This document shows, piece after piece, positions 37,465 to 47,141 of a DNA stretch of 64,000 nt. The stretch is from Chryseobacterium sp. 39-10 (GTDB lineage: Bacteria; Bacteroidota; Bacteroidia; Flavobacteriales; Weeksellaceae): contig MKTK01000003.1 in NCBI GenBank assembly GCA_001898255.1, forward strand, positions 55,685 through 119,684, read 5' to 3'. Every line of letters begins with the position of its first letter. The stretch's first letter is position 1. The position numbers and the translations under genes were made by a program. Below the pieces are notes generated by a model. That model was not told where the DNA came from, ran no database searches, and was given only the letters and a program-made list of their open reading frames with translations.

Positions 37465-39543
37465 TTAAAGCGTTGTTGCAGGAGCCGTACTGTTGTTCAG
37501 TTTTCTGTCGATGTCGTTCTTCTTTCCTTTTGCGAAATCATAGCTTAAGCCAAAAACCAGCATTGATTTGGTGTTGTATATTTTCGCATCCGAAGAATGA
37601 TAAACCAGACTGCCCAGAATGCTCTTGCTGTGGTAGGTTGCCGGAACGCCAATCCAGTATAATGCCGAAGAAAACGTGAAGTTTTTATATTTATAATTGG
37701 CTGAAAGGTGGCTGGAATTTTCATTTCTCGTCAGATAAGTGCCGTTGAAAGTATAAACCGGAAAATTAAACTCATACTGCACGCTGAATGATTTATATTC
37801 CGAGGAAATAATGAAATTATTGGAAATATATTCGTTTTTAATGGTTTCTCCGTTGTTTCTTTTTATACTTTCTGATGCAGGAGTTACCACTGTTTTCACT
37901 ACGAGAATATTATTTCCGAAAGGCTTTACCGAACCGCTGAACTGAATACCAAACCGTTGCGCATTCCGCGTATTTTCATAAGCAATGGCATAACCTCCGA
38001 ATTGAGAATCGGGAACATAAAACTGATAAATGGCATCATTGATATAATTGTAATATAGATTCGCAGTTGCATCAAAATATTTATTGTTCAGCGTGTAATA
38101 AATGCTGTTGTTCCAGTACTTTTGGGATTTCAGGTAAGGATTTCCTCTGGAAACTATGTTCGGCACAATCTGAACCACATTTATATTTAATGCGGAGCTT
38201 CCCGGACTGTACGGCGTGTAACTGCTGCTCAAACGTATGCTTTGATTCTTCGCCACCTGATAACCCAAAATAATTTTCGGGGTAATCGTCCAGGTATTTT
38301 CCGAGGCTTCGGTACCGGTATTTCGGATATGGGTTAAACCCAGTCCTGCGCGGTACATCCATTTGTTTTTCTTTCCGGCAAATTCGGTATACATATATTG
38401 GCGGAGATAATTCACCTCATATTCAGAAAAACCGACAAGATTGTGAAGATGATTCAGCACATTATTATAGGAAAATCGGTAACCTGCGCTTAATTTTCCC
38501 GCTTTGTACTGATGCGTATAAGCAATTTCTCCAACGATATTTCTTTGTTTTGCTTTAAGGCTCATATCGTTGTCAAAAATGTTGGCTCCGCTGTTTGAAA
38601 CCCATTCTTTATCGACCTGAAAAGACTTTGCCGTAAATGCAGAACCTACAATATTCAGGCTGATTTCACTCTTTTTACTGAAGTTTTTAGAAAAGTACAA
38701 ATCGATAATTGGCGTAGTATAATCTCTTCCGATATTTTGCGATGTTTCGTGCTGTTCGGAAAAAGCGTCTTTTGTAAACAAGCTGTTCCCTTTTGCTTTT
38801 GAATGAAAATCAGAAAGACTAAGCTTCAATTTTGCCTGAAATGCATAATTTTCCGGAAGTGCATTCGTATAACGCATCGTAATATCCTGGTCGCTGTACC
38901 GGAAATGGTCTTTTTTATCTTCCTCGCTTCGGTAATGCTGTCCGTTCATCGTATAATCGTAGATTCGTTTTATCCTGTAATCGTCGTATTCACGCTGATT
39001 GTAAACATATTCCAGCCCGATATTATTTCTTCCGTGTGTATAATTCGCATAAGCGGAACCGTTCAGTAATATCGTATTTACCGCAGAACTTGCTTCCGCG
39101 CCGAAACTGTAGCCGGTTTCGGGATTTCGGGTAATCACGTTCACGACAATATCGGCTCTTGTCGCCCAACGTGTCGGAGGATTGTCGAAATATTCAACAC
39201 GGGCAACATTTTCCGGACGGATACCCCGAATCTGAATTTGTGCGGCTTCAATTCCGTTGATGAGAAAAAGCACCGTTCCACCTTTTGTACTTTTTATGGA
39301 ATTGGAAATCGGGTCGAACTGAAGTTCCGGAAGCGTTTTTAGTAAATCGTTGGCATATCTCGCTTTTTTAAGGGCTTCTTCATCAAAAGTATAAACCAGT
39401 TTATCGGCATAGAGCTTTTTATGTTGGGATTTCAGGATGATTTCCTCGATTTCTTTGGTATCGCTAATACTGTCTGATTTTTTCTCTTGTGAGAATACTA
39501 AAATCGAACATAAAATGAAAATTGAACATATAACTTTTTTCAT
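37465..39543 (-). CDS. TonB-receptor-like outer-membrane beta-barrel protein (paralog 2)
   Basis: 692 residues. A signal peptide (cleavage near VFSQE) is followed by EEIILKSQHKK, LLKTLPELQFDP, GGTVLFLING and a long barrel. It is closely similar to the efflux-operon receptor at 10.7 kb and to the one at 40.9 kb, down to the tail KKNDIDRKLNNSTAPA. Unlike paralog 1 it has no transporter neighbours. Its promoter carries an ATACTACC motif shared with the S41 protease and sensor kinase genes. The ligand is unknown. Confidence 0.85.
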   Translation of the reverse strand: MKKVICSIFILCSILVFSQEKKSDSISDTKEIEEIILKSQHKKLYADKLVYTFDEEALKKARYANDLLKTLPELQFDPISNSIKSTKGGTVLFLINGIEAAQIQIRGIRPENVARVEYFDNPPTRWATRADIVVNVITRNPETGYSFGAEASSAVNTILLNGSAYANYTHGRNNIGLEYVYNQREYDDYRIKRIYDYTMNGQHYRSEEDKKDHFRYSDQDITMRYTNALPENYAFQAKLKLSLSDFHSKAKGNSLFTKDAFSEQHETSQNIGRDYTTPIIDLYFSKNFSKKSEISLNIVGSAFTAKSFQVDKEWVSNSGANIFDNDMSLKAKQRNIVGEIAYTHQYKAGKLSAGYRFSYNNVLNHLHNLVGFSEYEVNYLRQYMYTEFAGKKNKWMYRAGLGLTHIRNTGTEASENTWTITPKIILGYQVAKNQSIRLSSSYTPYSPGSSALNINVVQIVPNIVSRGNPYLKSQKYWNNSIYYTLNNKYFDATANLYYNYINDAIYQFYVPDSQFGGYAIAYENTRNAQRFGIQFSGSVKPFGNNILVVKTVVTPASESIKRNNGETIKNEYISNNFIISSEYKSFSVQYEFNFPVYTFNGTYLTRNENSSHLSANYKYKNFTFSSALYWIGVPATYHSKSILGSLVYHSSDAKIYNTKSMLVFGLSYDFAKGKKNDIDRKLNNSTAPATTL

Positions 39544-39894
39544 AGCTATTAATTTGAATTAAACCTCAGAGGTTTTTTATACCGCTGCAAAATTATTTCG
39601 CCCAATGAAAGACTACAATGAGCGGTTATGCTTAATTTTATGGGTAGTATAGCTCAGTAGTTTTACATAAATTTATACCTAATGGAGAACGCATTAATAA
39701 CCCCGATGCAAGTCGGGGAAATAGTGAGGAACAATATTGATCCTCTTCGGGGTTCCACGGAAAAAACGTTATCTAATCTGTGGGTGAAACGCACGGCTAT
39801 TGGTGTTGAATCCTTTCAGGCTTCCTGATACTGGAAGCAACGATTTTCATCAGGAATCTCTCTATTATTGGGAATCTCAATTTAGAATTTTGCT
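39544..39894. other. gene-free gap upstream of paralog 2
   Basis: It holds the paralog 2 promoter (minus strand: TTG at 39618-39616, 20 nt, TAATTTTG at 39595-39588), the ATACTACC motif just upstream, a small AAACCTC/GAGGTTT palindrome at 39561-39575 and a CCCCGA/TCGGGG hairpin at 39701-39718. No coding frame is convincing. Confidence 0.5.
39616..39650 (-). promoter_or_regulatory. ATACTACC-type motif, copy 1
   Basis: On the minus strand ATACTACCCA is followed by an AT-rich spacer and AACCGCTCATTG, where the final TTG is the -33 element of the paralog 2 promoter. The same arrangement lies before the S41 protease gene, so this is probably an activator site. Confidence 0.6.
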
Positions 39895-40881
39895 TTAATC
39901 CTTTATCAGCTTTTGGGAAACCACATTTCCCGATTTTGTTTTAAAAGAAACAATGTAAATCCCTTTCGGAAGATTTTCTACATTGATGTTTTTTGAAGAA
40001 TTAGCAACCTGTTTCACGGTTTTCCCCGATATATCTGTTATTTTCACATCGGACACTTCTTCGGAAAAATTGAGAATATCTTTTACCGGATTCGGGTAAA
40101 GCGTAATTTTTGTTTTATTGCTTTCATTTACTGACATATAATTGCAGTCTGTATTGTAGCTTGCAATTGCATCTTTTGCCCAATTGCTGTAAGCGTTGGA
40201 ATTCGCAACATTATCAACCTGTATGCAGCTAAGATTTGGGTTGCCTTTTGCCAGCATTACTTGAAGTGCGGCATTATTTCCGTTTTTAAGATTCAGTTTT
40301 TTAAGCTGATTCCAACCACAGGTTAATTCTTTCAAAATTGTATTTTGGCTTATGTCTAGATTGACCAGAAAATTGAGGGCACAATCAAGCCTTTCCAAAG
40401 CCACGTTACTGCTTACATCTAAATTAGCGAGCTGGTTTTCATAACATCTCAAATCTTTCAACGTTGTATTTTTACTCACATCTAAAACAGTTAATTGATT
40501 AATATGACACATTAAAATTTTCAAAGCGGTGTTCTTGCTAACATCCAATTTTGTCAACCAGTTTTCATCACATCGTAAATCTATTAAAGCTGTGTTTTGG
40601 CTTATATTCAGAGAGGTCAATTGGTTATTGTAACACCATAATTTTGTGAGGTTTACAAAAGCTTCTATTCCTGTAAGATTGGTAATATTGAGGTTGCCGC
40701 AATCTATTGTTCCGGTAAAAGCACCCGCTTCGGAAAGCTGTATTTCCGTATCGCCGTTGGTATTGATGGCAGAATTTCCCACAAGATATGTTTTGAAATT
40801 AGTATCCGGAATATGGACGGTTTGGGCATTTACAAGGTTTATAATTGCTATTTGTATAAAAAATAAAAACATTCTTTTCAT
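39895..40881 (-). CDS. secreted LRR protein with T9SS sorting tail (1)
   Basis: 328 residues. The signal peptide ends near LVNAQ. About seven repeats of the form LxCxxNxLxxLDVSKNTAL span about residues 70-215. The C-terminal tail (about 262-328) begins LYPNPVKDILNFSEE and ends VVSQKLIKD, a type A T9SS sorting domain. The protein should be secreted and anchored at the surface. It belongs to a trio of LRR paralogs that alternate with receptor genes here. The binding partner is unknown. Confidence 0.88.
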   Translation of the reverse strand: MKRMFLFFIQIAIINLVNAQTVHIPDTNFKTYLVGNSAINTNGDTEIQLSEAGAFTGTIDCGNLNITNLTGIEAFVNLTKLWCYNNQLTSLNISQNTALIDLRCDENWLTKLDVSKNTALKILMCHINQLTVLDVSKNTTLKDLRCYENQLANLDVSSNVALERLDCALNFLVNLDISQNTILKELTCGWNQLKKLNLKNGNNAALQVMLAKGNPNLSCIQVDNVANSNAYSNWAKDAIASYNTDCNYMSVNESNKTKITLYPNPVKDILNFSEEVSDVKITDISGKTVKQVANSSKNINVENLPKGIYIVSFKTKSGNVVSQKLIKD

Positions 40882-40905
40882 TATTTAAAATTTTAATTTA
40901 TTGTA

Positions 40906-42984
40906 TCAAAAAGTAGCTGCAGAAGCGGTATTGTTATTAATTTTTTTGTCTATCTGCGTTTTCTTGCCTTTGGAAAAATCGTAGCTCACGCCAAGAACAA
41001 ACATTGATTTGTTGTTCCATATCTGGTTGTGACGGGAGTAATTCACGATACTTTCAGGAAGGCTTTTCGTTTTGTAATCCGAAGGCATTCCGAGCCAATA
41101 GAGTCCTGTTGTGAATGACCATTCCCTCAGTCTGTAACTTGCAGAAAAATGGTTGGAATTTTCGTTGGTACTCAAAAATGCACCTCGTAAATTATAAATG
41201 GGAATATTGAATTCATACTGAAAACTGAATGATTTGTATTCGGAAGATAAAATAAACTCATTTCCAAGGTAACTATTCTTAATCAATGTTCCATCATTGG
41301 TTTTTACAGTTTCCGATGCCGGCGAAATTGTAGCTTTTATGACCAGCAAGCTATTACCGAAAGGTTTATATGAACCCGAAAACTGAACCCCGTATTGTTG
41401 GGAATTTTTTGCATTCTCATAAGTTAGGGCATAACCGCCGACAACATTATCCAAAACGTAATATTGATTAATAGCTCTCTTGTTATACCAATAAAATAAA
41501 TTGGCAGTGAAATCAAAATATTGATTATTGTAAGAATAGGTCAAAGTATTCCCAAATTTTTGAGCCACCCTTAAAAAAGGATTTCCACGTTGCACAAGAT
41601 TCGGAGCCAGCTGCACCACATTGCTGCTGAGAGCGGAACTCCACGCATTTTGTGGTTTGTAGTTGCTCGTAAAACGCAGATTTTGATTGTTTTTTATCGA
41701 ATAACTTAAAATAATTTTCGGTGTAAAAATCCATTCATCATCTACATTTGCTGCACTTTTGTTGTGGATGACGGTTAAGCCCGCTCCTACTCGATAAGAA
41801 AATTTATCAATTTTCCCGGAATATTCGGTGTAAAGATATTGCTCAAGATAGTTCACATTATATGATGAAGACCCTTGCAAGTTTTGCAGCTCATTGGAAA
41901 TTGACGTGTTTGAAATACGATAACCAGAAGATAGTTTTCCTTTTCCAAAGTTATGAACGTGTGCCAATTCCCCGATGATTCCGGTTTGTTTTGCCTTTAA
42001 AATCATATCGTTATCATAAACGGAATTACCGGATTTAACTTCCCATTCTTTTGCAAATTCCGATGTGTTAGTTTTAAAATGTGTACCAACAAAATTAAAA
42101 TTCAGCTCATCTTTTTTTCCTAAATTCTTGGAAAAATATAAATCTAATGTTGGTTTTGTATAAGCTGAATTCCCGTTTTTGAACATTGCGTGCTGTTCCG
42201 AAACATTGTCTTTCAAAAAAATGCTTTGCCCATTTCCTTTGACAAAATTGGTAGAAACATCTGTAGTTAATTTTGTCTGAAACACATAATTCCCAGGAAC
42301 CGATTTGGTATATCTTAACGCAATATTTTGAGAGGTGTACCCAAAATGGTCTCTTTTGTCCTCTTCCGAACGATAATGCGAGTTATTGAGATTGTAATCG
42401 TAGATACTTTTCACTTTCCGGTTATCATAATCGCGAAGCTCGATGAAGTATTCCACTCCGAAATCATTATTACCTTTGGTGTAATTTCCATACACGGAAG
42501 CATTTACAAAACCTGTAGTGAATGCCGAAATCACATCTGTACCAAAAACATAACCCGTTTCGGGGTTTCTTGTGATGAGGTTTACCACCTGGTCGGCTCT
42601 TGTCGCCCATCTTGCAGGCGGAATGTCGTAATATTCCACTTTTACCACTTCCGAGGGTTGTACGCTTCTGATTTGCATATCACTCGCCTCAACGCCGTTG
42701 ATAAGAAACAAGGTTGTTCCGCCTTTTGTGCTTTTAAGCGTGTTAGAAACCAGGTCGAGCTTTAACTCAGGCAACGATTTAATTAAATCCTTGGCGTACC
42801 GGGCTTTCTCCAAAGCTTCTTTATCAAAAGTATAAACCGACTTGTCGGCAAATTGCTTTTTACGCTGGGCTTTCAGGATAATTCCCTCAATTTCTTTTGT
42901 ATTGTGAATGCTGTCCGGCTTTTTTTCTTGGGAAAACATCGCAATATGGTATAGAAGCAACACCGGAAGTAGAATTATTTTCAT
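40906..42984 (-). CDS. TonB-receptor-like outer-membrane beta-barrel protein (paralog 3)
   Basis: 692 residues with a signal peptide (cleavage near MFSQE), EGIILKAQRKK, LIKSLPELKLDL, GGTTLFLING and a beta-barrel ending KKINNNTASAATF. It aligns by eye along its whole length with the copies at 10.7 and 37.5 kb. It starts 24 bp before a secreted LRR gene that follows in the same direction, so the two may be co-expressed. The shared ATACTACC motif is not seen upstream. Confidence 0.85.
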   Translation of the reverse strand: MKIILLPVLLLYHIAMFSQEKKPDSIHNTKEIEGIILKAQRKKQFADKSVYTFDKEALEKARYAKDLIKSLPELKLDLVSNTLKSTKGGTTLFLINGVEASDMQIRSVQPSEVVKVEYYDIPPARWATRADQVVNLITRNPETGYVFGTDVISAFTTGFVNASVYGNYTKGNNDFGVEYFIELRDYDNRKVKSIYDYNLNNSHYRSEEDKRDHFGYTSQNIALRYTKSVPGNYVFQTKLTTDVSTNFVKGNGQSIFLKDNVSEQHAMFKNGNSAYTKPTLDLYFSKNLGKKDELNFNFVGTHFKTNTSEFAKEWEVKSGNSVYDNDMILKAKQTGIIGELAHVHNFGKGKLSSGYRISNTSISNELQNLQGSSSYNVNYLEQYLYTEYSGKIDKFSYRVGAGLTVIHNKSAANVDDEWIFTPKIILSYSIKNNQNLRFTSNYKPQNAWSSALSSNVVQLAPNLVQRGNPFLRVAQKFGNTLTYSYNNQYFDFTANLFYWYNKRAINQYYVLDNVVGGYALTYENAKNSQQYGVQFSGSYKPFGNSLLVIKATISPASETVKTNDGTLIKNSYLGNEFILSSEYKSFSFQYEFNIPIYNLRGAFLSTNENSNHFSASYRLREWSFTTGLYWLGMPSDYKTKSLPESIVNYSRHNQIWNNKSMFVLGVSYDFSKGKKTQIDKKINNNTASAATF

Positions 42985-43089
42985 CGTATTTATTAAATAA
43001 GCTTTGAAATCGACATCAGGATATAGTGCTTACAATTTAAAAACAGAACTATTTTTTGCATAATGAGTTGTTTGTAATTCTTAAAGTAG

Positions 43090-43118
43090 ACCTAATAGGT
43101 TTCAGAAACCTATTAGGT
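43090..43118. terminator. hairpin between LRR gene 2 and paralog 3
   Basis: A perfect 13-bp stem (ACCTAATAGGTTT/AAACCTATTAGGT) with a 3-nt loop. A T run follows on the plus strand; on the minus strand it lies 28 bp after the LRR stop. Confidence 0.65.
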
Positions 43119-43145
43119 TTGTTGTTTTTTTTTAGAAGTTCTGCT

Positions 43146-44510
43146 TTAGCTCTTTATCAGTTTTTGAGAAATTACAATTCCTGTTTTAGTTTTAAAGACA
43201 ATTATATAATTACCTTCTGGAAGATGTTCCACATTAATAGTTTTTGAGAAATCAGGAATATATTTCACCGTTCTTCCCAGCATATCTGTTATTTTTAATT
43301 CAGAAACTTCTTCGGAAAAATTGAGAATGTTTTTTACAGGAATTGGGTACATCGTGATTTCTTTTTTAGTAGTTTTTTTTACATCCAGCGTGTAATTACA
43401 ATTGGTATTGTAGTTCGCCATTCCATCTTTGTATATCCAATTTGCTGTAGAGTAAGCCACATTATCGACCTGTATGCATTTAAGGTTCGGATTATCGACA
43501 GCATTAAATGTGGAAAAATTAGCATTGTTCCCGTTTTTCACATTCAAACTTTGTAACAGATTTGTTGAAGAATCCAAATACGATAAGCTCAAATTTTTGC
43601 TGATATCCAGATGAGCCAGCTTGTTGTCATAAGCTCTCAGCCAGTTCAGATTTAGGTTTTTACTGACATCCAAGGCGGTAAGCTTGTTTTCATAGCAATC
43701 CAGCGCATACATATTTGTATTCTTGGTAATGTTCAGACTCGTCAGTTTATTAGCACCGCATTGCAGATAAGACACAGCGGTATTTTGGGTAACATCTAAG
43801 CTGGTAAGTACGTTTTGATAACATTCCAGAATATCCAAAGCTGTATTTTTTGTGACATCCAGATTTGCCAAACGGTTACCCGCACAGTTCAAATAGCTCA
43901 GCGATATATTTTTACTGACATCGATGCTTGTCAATTTGTTGAAAGAGCAGTCTAAAATTCCTAATCCGGTATTTTTGGTTACATCCAGATTGATAAGCAG
44001 GTTCTCATAGCAAGCTAACCATTCCAAAGCCGTGTTTTTGGTAACATCCAGAGCAGGAAGCTGGTTGAGATAACACCATAGGCTTCTTAAAGCGGTATTT
44101 TTCGTTACATCTAAATTTATCAGTTGATTGGTGCTGCAATCCAACTTCGCTAAGTTTATATTTTTAGAAACATCCAAACTGGTCAATCGGTTTTGTGCAC
44201 AGTTGAGTTCATTCAAAACAGTGTTCTGAGTAACATTCAATGTTTCTAATTTATTACCTTGACATCTCAAAGCTGAGAGATTTACAAATGCCTCGATTCC
44301 TGTAAGGCTTATAATGTTTCGGTTACTACAATTAATGGTTCCGGTAAAAGCCAAAGCTTCGGAAACCTGGATTTCGTTGTCGCCATTGGTATTGATGGTA
44401 GAATCTCCCACCAGATATGCTTTAAAGTTCGCATCCGGAATATTGACATTCTGGGCGTTTGCAAAGCCTGTAGCGGCTAAGGCTAATGAAAAAAATACTT
44501 TTTTGTACAT
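43146..44510 (-). CDS. secreted LRR protein with T9SS sorting tail (2)
   Basis: About 454 residues from the ATG at 44510 (MYKKVFFSLALAATGFANAQ is a clean signal peptide; the frame continues 15 codons upstream to 44555 without signal features). It has about twelve repeats of the LxCxxNxLxxLDVTKNTAL type, then a C-terminal T9SS tail beginning MYPIPVKNILNFSEE. It is the longest of the three LRR paralogs; repeat number appears to be what varies among them. The gene sits between hairpins on both sides and so is probably transcribed alone. Confidence 0.88.
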   Translation of the reverse strand: MYKKVFFSLALAATGFANAQNVNIPDANFKAYLVGDSTINTNGDNEIQVSEALAFTGTINCSNRNIISLTGIEAFVNLSALRCQGNKLETLNVTQNTVLNELNCAQNRLTSLDVSKNINLAKLDCSTNQLINLDVTKNTALRSLWCYLNQLPALDVTKNTALEWLACYENLLINLDVTKNTGLGILDCSFNKLTSIDVSKNISLSYLNCAGNRLANLDVTKNTALDILECYQNVLTSLDVTQNTAVSYLQCGANKLTSLNITKNTNMYALDCYENKLTALDVSKNLNLNWLRAYDNKLAHLDISKNLSLSYLDSSTNLLQSLNVKNGNNANFSTFNAVDNPNLKCIQVDNVAYSTANWIYKDGMANYNTNCNYTLDVKKTTKKEITMYPIPVKNILNFSEEVSELKITDMLGRTVKYIPDFSKTINVEHLPEGNYIIVFKTKTGIVISQKLIKS

Positions 44511-44537
44511 AATTTTAAATTTTCTATGAAGGTTTTT

Positions 44538-44570
44538 AAACCTCATAGGTTTCAAAAAACCTATGAGGTT
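44538..44570 (-). terminator. hairpin after LRR gene 3
   Basis: A long stem, AACCTCATAGGTTT/AAACCTATGAGGTT, with a short A-rich loop between the LRR 3 stop and the LRR 2 start. Confidence 0.7.
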
Positions 44571-44587
44571 TTCTTAATAAATTTTTT

Positions 44588-45823
44588 CTACTCTTTTATC
44601 AGTTTTTGGAAATTTGCTTTACCCGTCTTGGTTTTTGTTGTAATAATGTAAATCCCTTTCGGAAGATTTTCCAGATTGATGTTTTTTGAAGAATTAGAAA
44701 TCTGCTTCACTATTTTCCCCGATATATCCCTTATTTTCACATCGGAAACCTCTTCGGAAAAACGGAGAATATCTTTTACAGGATTTGGATAAAACGTAAT
44801 TTTTGTTTTATTGGTTTCGTTAGCAGACATATAATTGCAATTCGTATTATAGCTCGCTACGGCATCTTTATTGTGCCAGTTGGCAGTAGAATAAGCGGCA
44901 TCATCTACTTGGATGCAGGCAAGTTGAGGATTTTCGATAGTATTGAAAGCGGAAAAATTCGTGTTGTTGCCGTTTTTAACATTCAAGCTGTGTAGCAGAT
45001 TGGTAGAACAATCAAGGAATTCTAAAATCGTATTCTTGCTCACATCCAGATGTTTTATCTGGTTTTCGTAGCAAAGGAGCGTCTTCAAGTTTTGATTTTT
45101 GGACAGATTAATGCTTGCAATCATATTGCTTCTGCAATTCAAAACTTCTAAAACGGTATTTTTTGTAACATCAACGGCTGCAAAAGCATTTTGAGAAATA
45201 TCCAATGTTTCCAGATCCACATTCTTACTCACATCCAGACCAGTCAGCAGGTTTGCAGAACACTGAAGAACTTTCAAAACCGTATTTTTGCTGACATCAA
45301 TACCCGCTAATTGGTTAAATGAAATATCAAGATGTTCCAGCAATGTATTTTTAGAAACATTAACAGATGGCAGCTTATTGTCGTAGCATATCAACATTTT
45401 CAGTTGGGTATTTTTACTTACATTTATGCCGGTTATCTTATTGGTGCTGCAATCCATCAGCTTCAATGCCGTATTTTTACTTAAATCCAAGCTGGTCAAC
45501 TGATTTCCGGAACAATCAAGAACAATAAGAGCCGTATTTTTGCTGACATCAAGCGTTGTCAGATTATTTCCGTCACAATACAGTTGGGAAAGGTTTACGA
45601 AAGCTTCAATTCCTGTCAAATTATTAATACTCCTGTAATCGCAGGCAATAATTCCTGTAAAGCCAGCTGCTTCAGAAACCGATATTTCGCTATCGCGATT
45701 GGTATTGATGCTTGAATCGTTTAGCAGATACGCTTTAAAATTAGCATCGGGAATAATGACATTTTGGGCGTGTAAAAAACCTGTAACAACTATTGCTAAT
45801 GAAAATAGTATTTTTTTGCACAT
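44588..45823 (-). CDS. secreted LRR protein with T9SS sorting tail (3)
   Basis: 411 residues with a signal peptide (cleavage near LHAQN), about ten LxCxxNxLxxLDVSKNT repeats and a T9SS tail beginning FYPNPVKDILRFSEE and ending ANFQKLIKE. Some repeats replace the cysteine segment with LDIS (EHLDISFNQ, ETLDISQNA), a variation not seen in LRR 1. It is followed by a strong hairpin. It is predicted to be surface-exposed; its role in adhesion or ligand capture is only a guess. Confidence 0.88.
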   Translation of the reverse strand: MCKKILFSLAIVVTGFLHAQNVIIPDANFKAYLLNDSSINTNRDSEISVSEAAGFTGIIACDYRSINNLTGIEAFVNLSQLYCDGNNLTTLDVSKNTALIVLDCSGNQLTSLDLSKNTALKLMDCSTNKITGINVSKNTQLKMLICYDNKLPSVNVSKNTLLEHLDISFNQLAGIDVSKNTVLKVLQCSANLLTGLDVSKNVDLETLDISQNAFAAVDVTKNTVLEVLNCRSNMIASINLSKNQNLKTLLCYENQIKHLDVSKNTILEFLDCSTNLLHSLNVKNGNNTNFSAFNTIENPQLACIQVDDAAYSTANWHNKDAVASYNTNCNYMSANETNKTKITFYPNPVKDILRFSEEVSDVKIRDISGKIVKQISNSSKNINLENLPKGIYIITTKTKTGKANFQKLIKE

Positions 45824-45911
45824 AATTTTTGTATTTAAAGTGTAATAAAATCGTTTAAAAAAGCAGGCAGAGTGGTTCGCTGCCTGCCAAAAAATTAGTT
45901 ATATATGAATG

Positions 45912-46763
45912 TTAATTGTTCATAATGTAGAAATAATGTTCGTTTGGCGAGATAAGTCCGCTTTCGTAAGACCCGGAACCACCTTCTGACCTGAAATAAT
46001 GTTCCGCACTTGACGTGAAAACATCAGGATTTCCCTTGCCGATGTGAACATTTTTGATCACACCGTTTTTGGTACTGGAAGCCGTAATCGTATAAGTCGT
46101 AGCAGGAATATCGTTAATATAATACGCTTGTCCGACACCGGATGCGATTGTAAATTTCTTTTCCACGGTTTTTCCGGCGGCAGAAGTCCCGTCCATAAAT
46201 TTTGCACCTGCAACAGGAGTGAATTTAATGGTTACCTCCGTTCCTGCCGGCATTTCATCGGTAATGGAATTGTAATTGATGAACTTAATTGTTCCCCCGA
46301 AATAGCCAGTTCCGTTTTGATTGCTCACGGTTCTGTCCGGAATTCTTCCGCTCAGTTTCCATACGAAATTTTTTACCGTACCACTCGCCGGAACACTGAA
46401 AGCGTCGTAATCCATATCTTTTTCCATACCCATCCTCAGCATATAGGTATCGTTTGTCGTGGTTACTTCTTTCCACGCGTACATTTTGTATCCACCGATT
46501 GCACTTACCGTGACACTGTACTTTCCGGCTTCATCACTGGTTGTGGTGTAATGAATGTTGTTTCCGTTAGGATTTTCTATCCTAATTCTTGCACTTTTTA
46601 CAGGATTTCCTGCGCCATCTTTTACGATTCCGGTTATGGTGTACGGCTTTCCAGATTGTCCTGCACCAGTTTGGTTTCCTACGGGTTCATTACGGTCTTC
46701 TCCTTGTGAGCAAGAACCCATAAAAATGCTTAACACAAAGAATGTTGTTGTGAGTATTTTCAT
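45912..46763 (-). CDS. lipoprotein with carboxypeptidase-regulatory-like domain
   Basis: 283 residues with a lipobox at Cys18 (GSC). A CarboxypepD_reg-like beta-sandwich occupies about residues 40-115 (TITGIVKDGAGNPVKSARIRI). The remainder is beta-rich without recognised motifs. Such domains are often found at the N-terminus of TonB receptors; here it is a free lipoprotein beside receptor genes. A very small lipoprotein gene lies just upstream in the same direction. Confidence 0.75.
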   Translation of the reverse strand: MKILTTTFFVLSIFMGSCSQGEDRNEPVGNQTGAGQSGKPYTITGIVKDGAGNPVKSARIRIENPNGNNIHYTTTSDEAGKYSVTVSAIGGYKMYAWKEVTTTNDTYMLRMGMEKDMDYDAFSVPASGTVKNFVWKLSGRIPDRTVSNQNGTGYFGGTIKFINYNSITDEMPAGTEVTIKFTPVAGAKFMDGTSAAGKTVEKKFTIASGVGQAYYINDIPATTYTITASSTKNGVIKNVHIGKGNPDVFTSSAEHYFRSEGGSGSYESGLISPNEHYFYIMNN

Positions 46764-46873
46764 TTTTTAATTTTTAATAGTTGCAATTATTGTATTGTTG
46801 TTCATAGGGCTACACCCAATGTTTAATTATTATTAAGCCCACTTCGAGGCAGCATGAAGTTTTTGCTATTCGG

Positions 46874-47041
46874 TTAAACAGGATAAAAGAATAGTAATTG
46901 GGCTCCTTTAGAATTATTTATCTCATTATCTTTTAATCCATTATTGTTTACTTCCGATGAATTTGAACATAACCGGCTTTCTTTGCTTGTACAGGAAACC
47001 AGAAGAATACTGCATAAGAATGTTATCACTAATTTTTTCAT
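46874..47041 (-). CDS. small lipoprotein, 55 residues
   Basis: ATG at 47041 to TAA at 46874. The peptide has a complete lipoprotein signal (MKKLVITFLCSILLVSC, lipidated Cys17) and a short polar tail rich in Asn and Ser. It fills most of the 378-bp gap between the carboxypeptidase-regulatory lipoprotein and the S41 protease. No homolog is recognised. The perfect signal peptide argues that it is real; processed, it would be only about 39 residues. Confidence 0.6.
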   Translation of the reverse strand: MKKLVITFLCSILLVSCTSKESRLCSNSSEVNNNGLKDNEINNSKGAQLLFFYPV

Positions 47042-47141
47042 TGTTTTGAATATTTAATTATTTTTGATTTTTGCTCATTTGCATCGGGTTACATCCAATG
47101 CTATTATTGTTACGCTATTTAACGGCTCTCCAAAATGCTAT

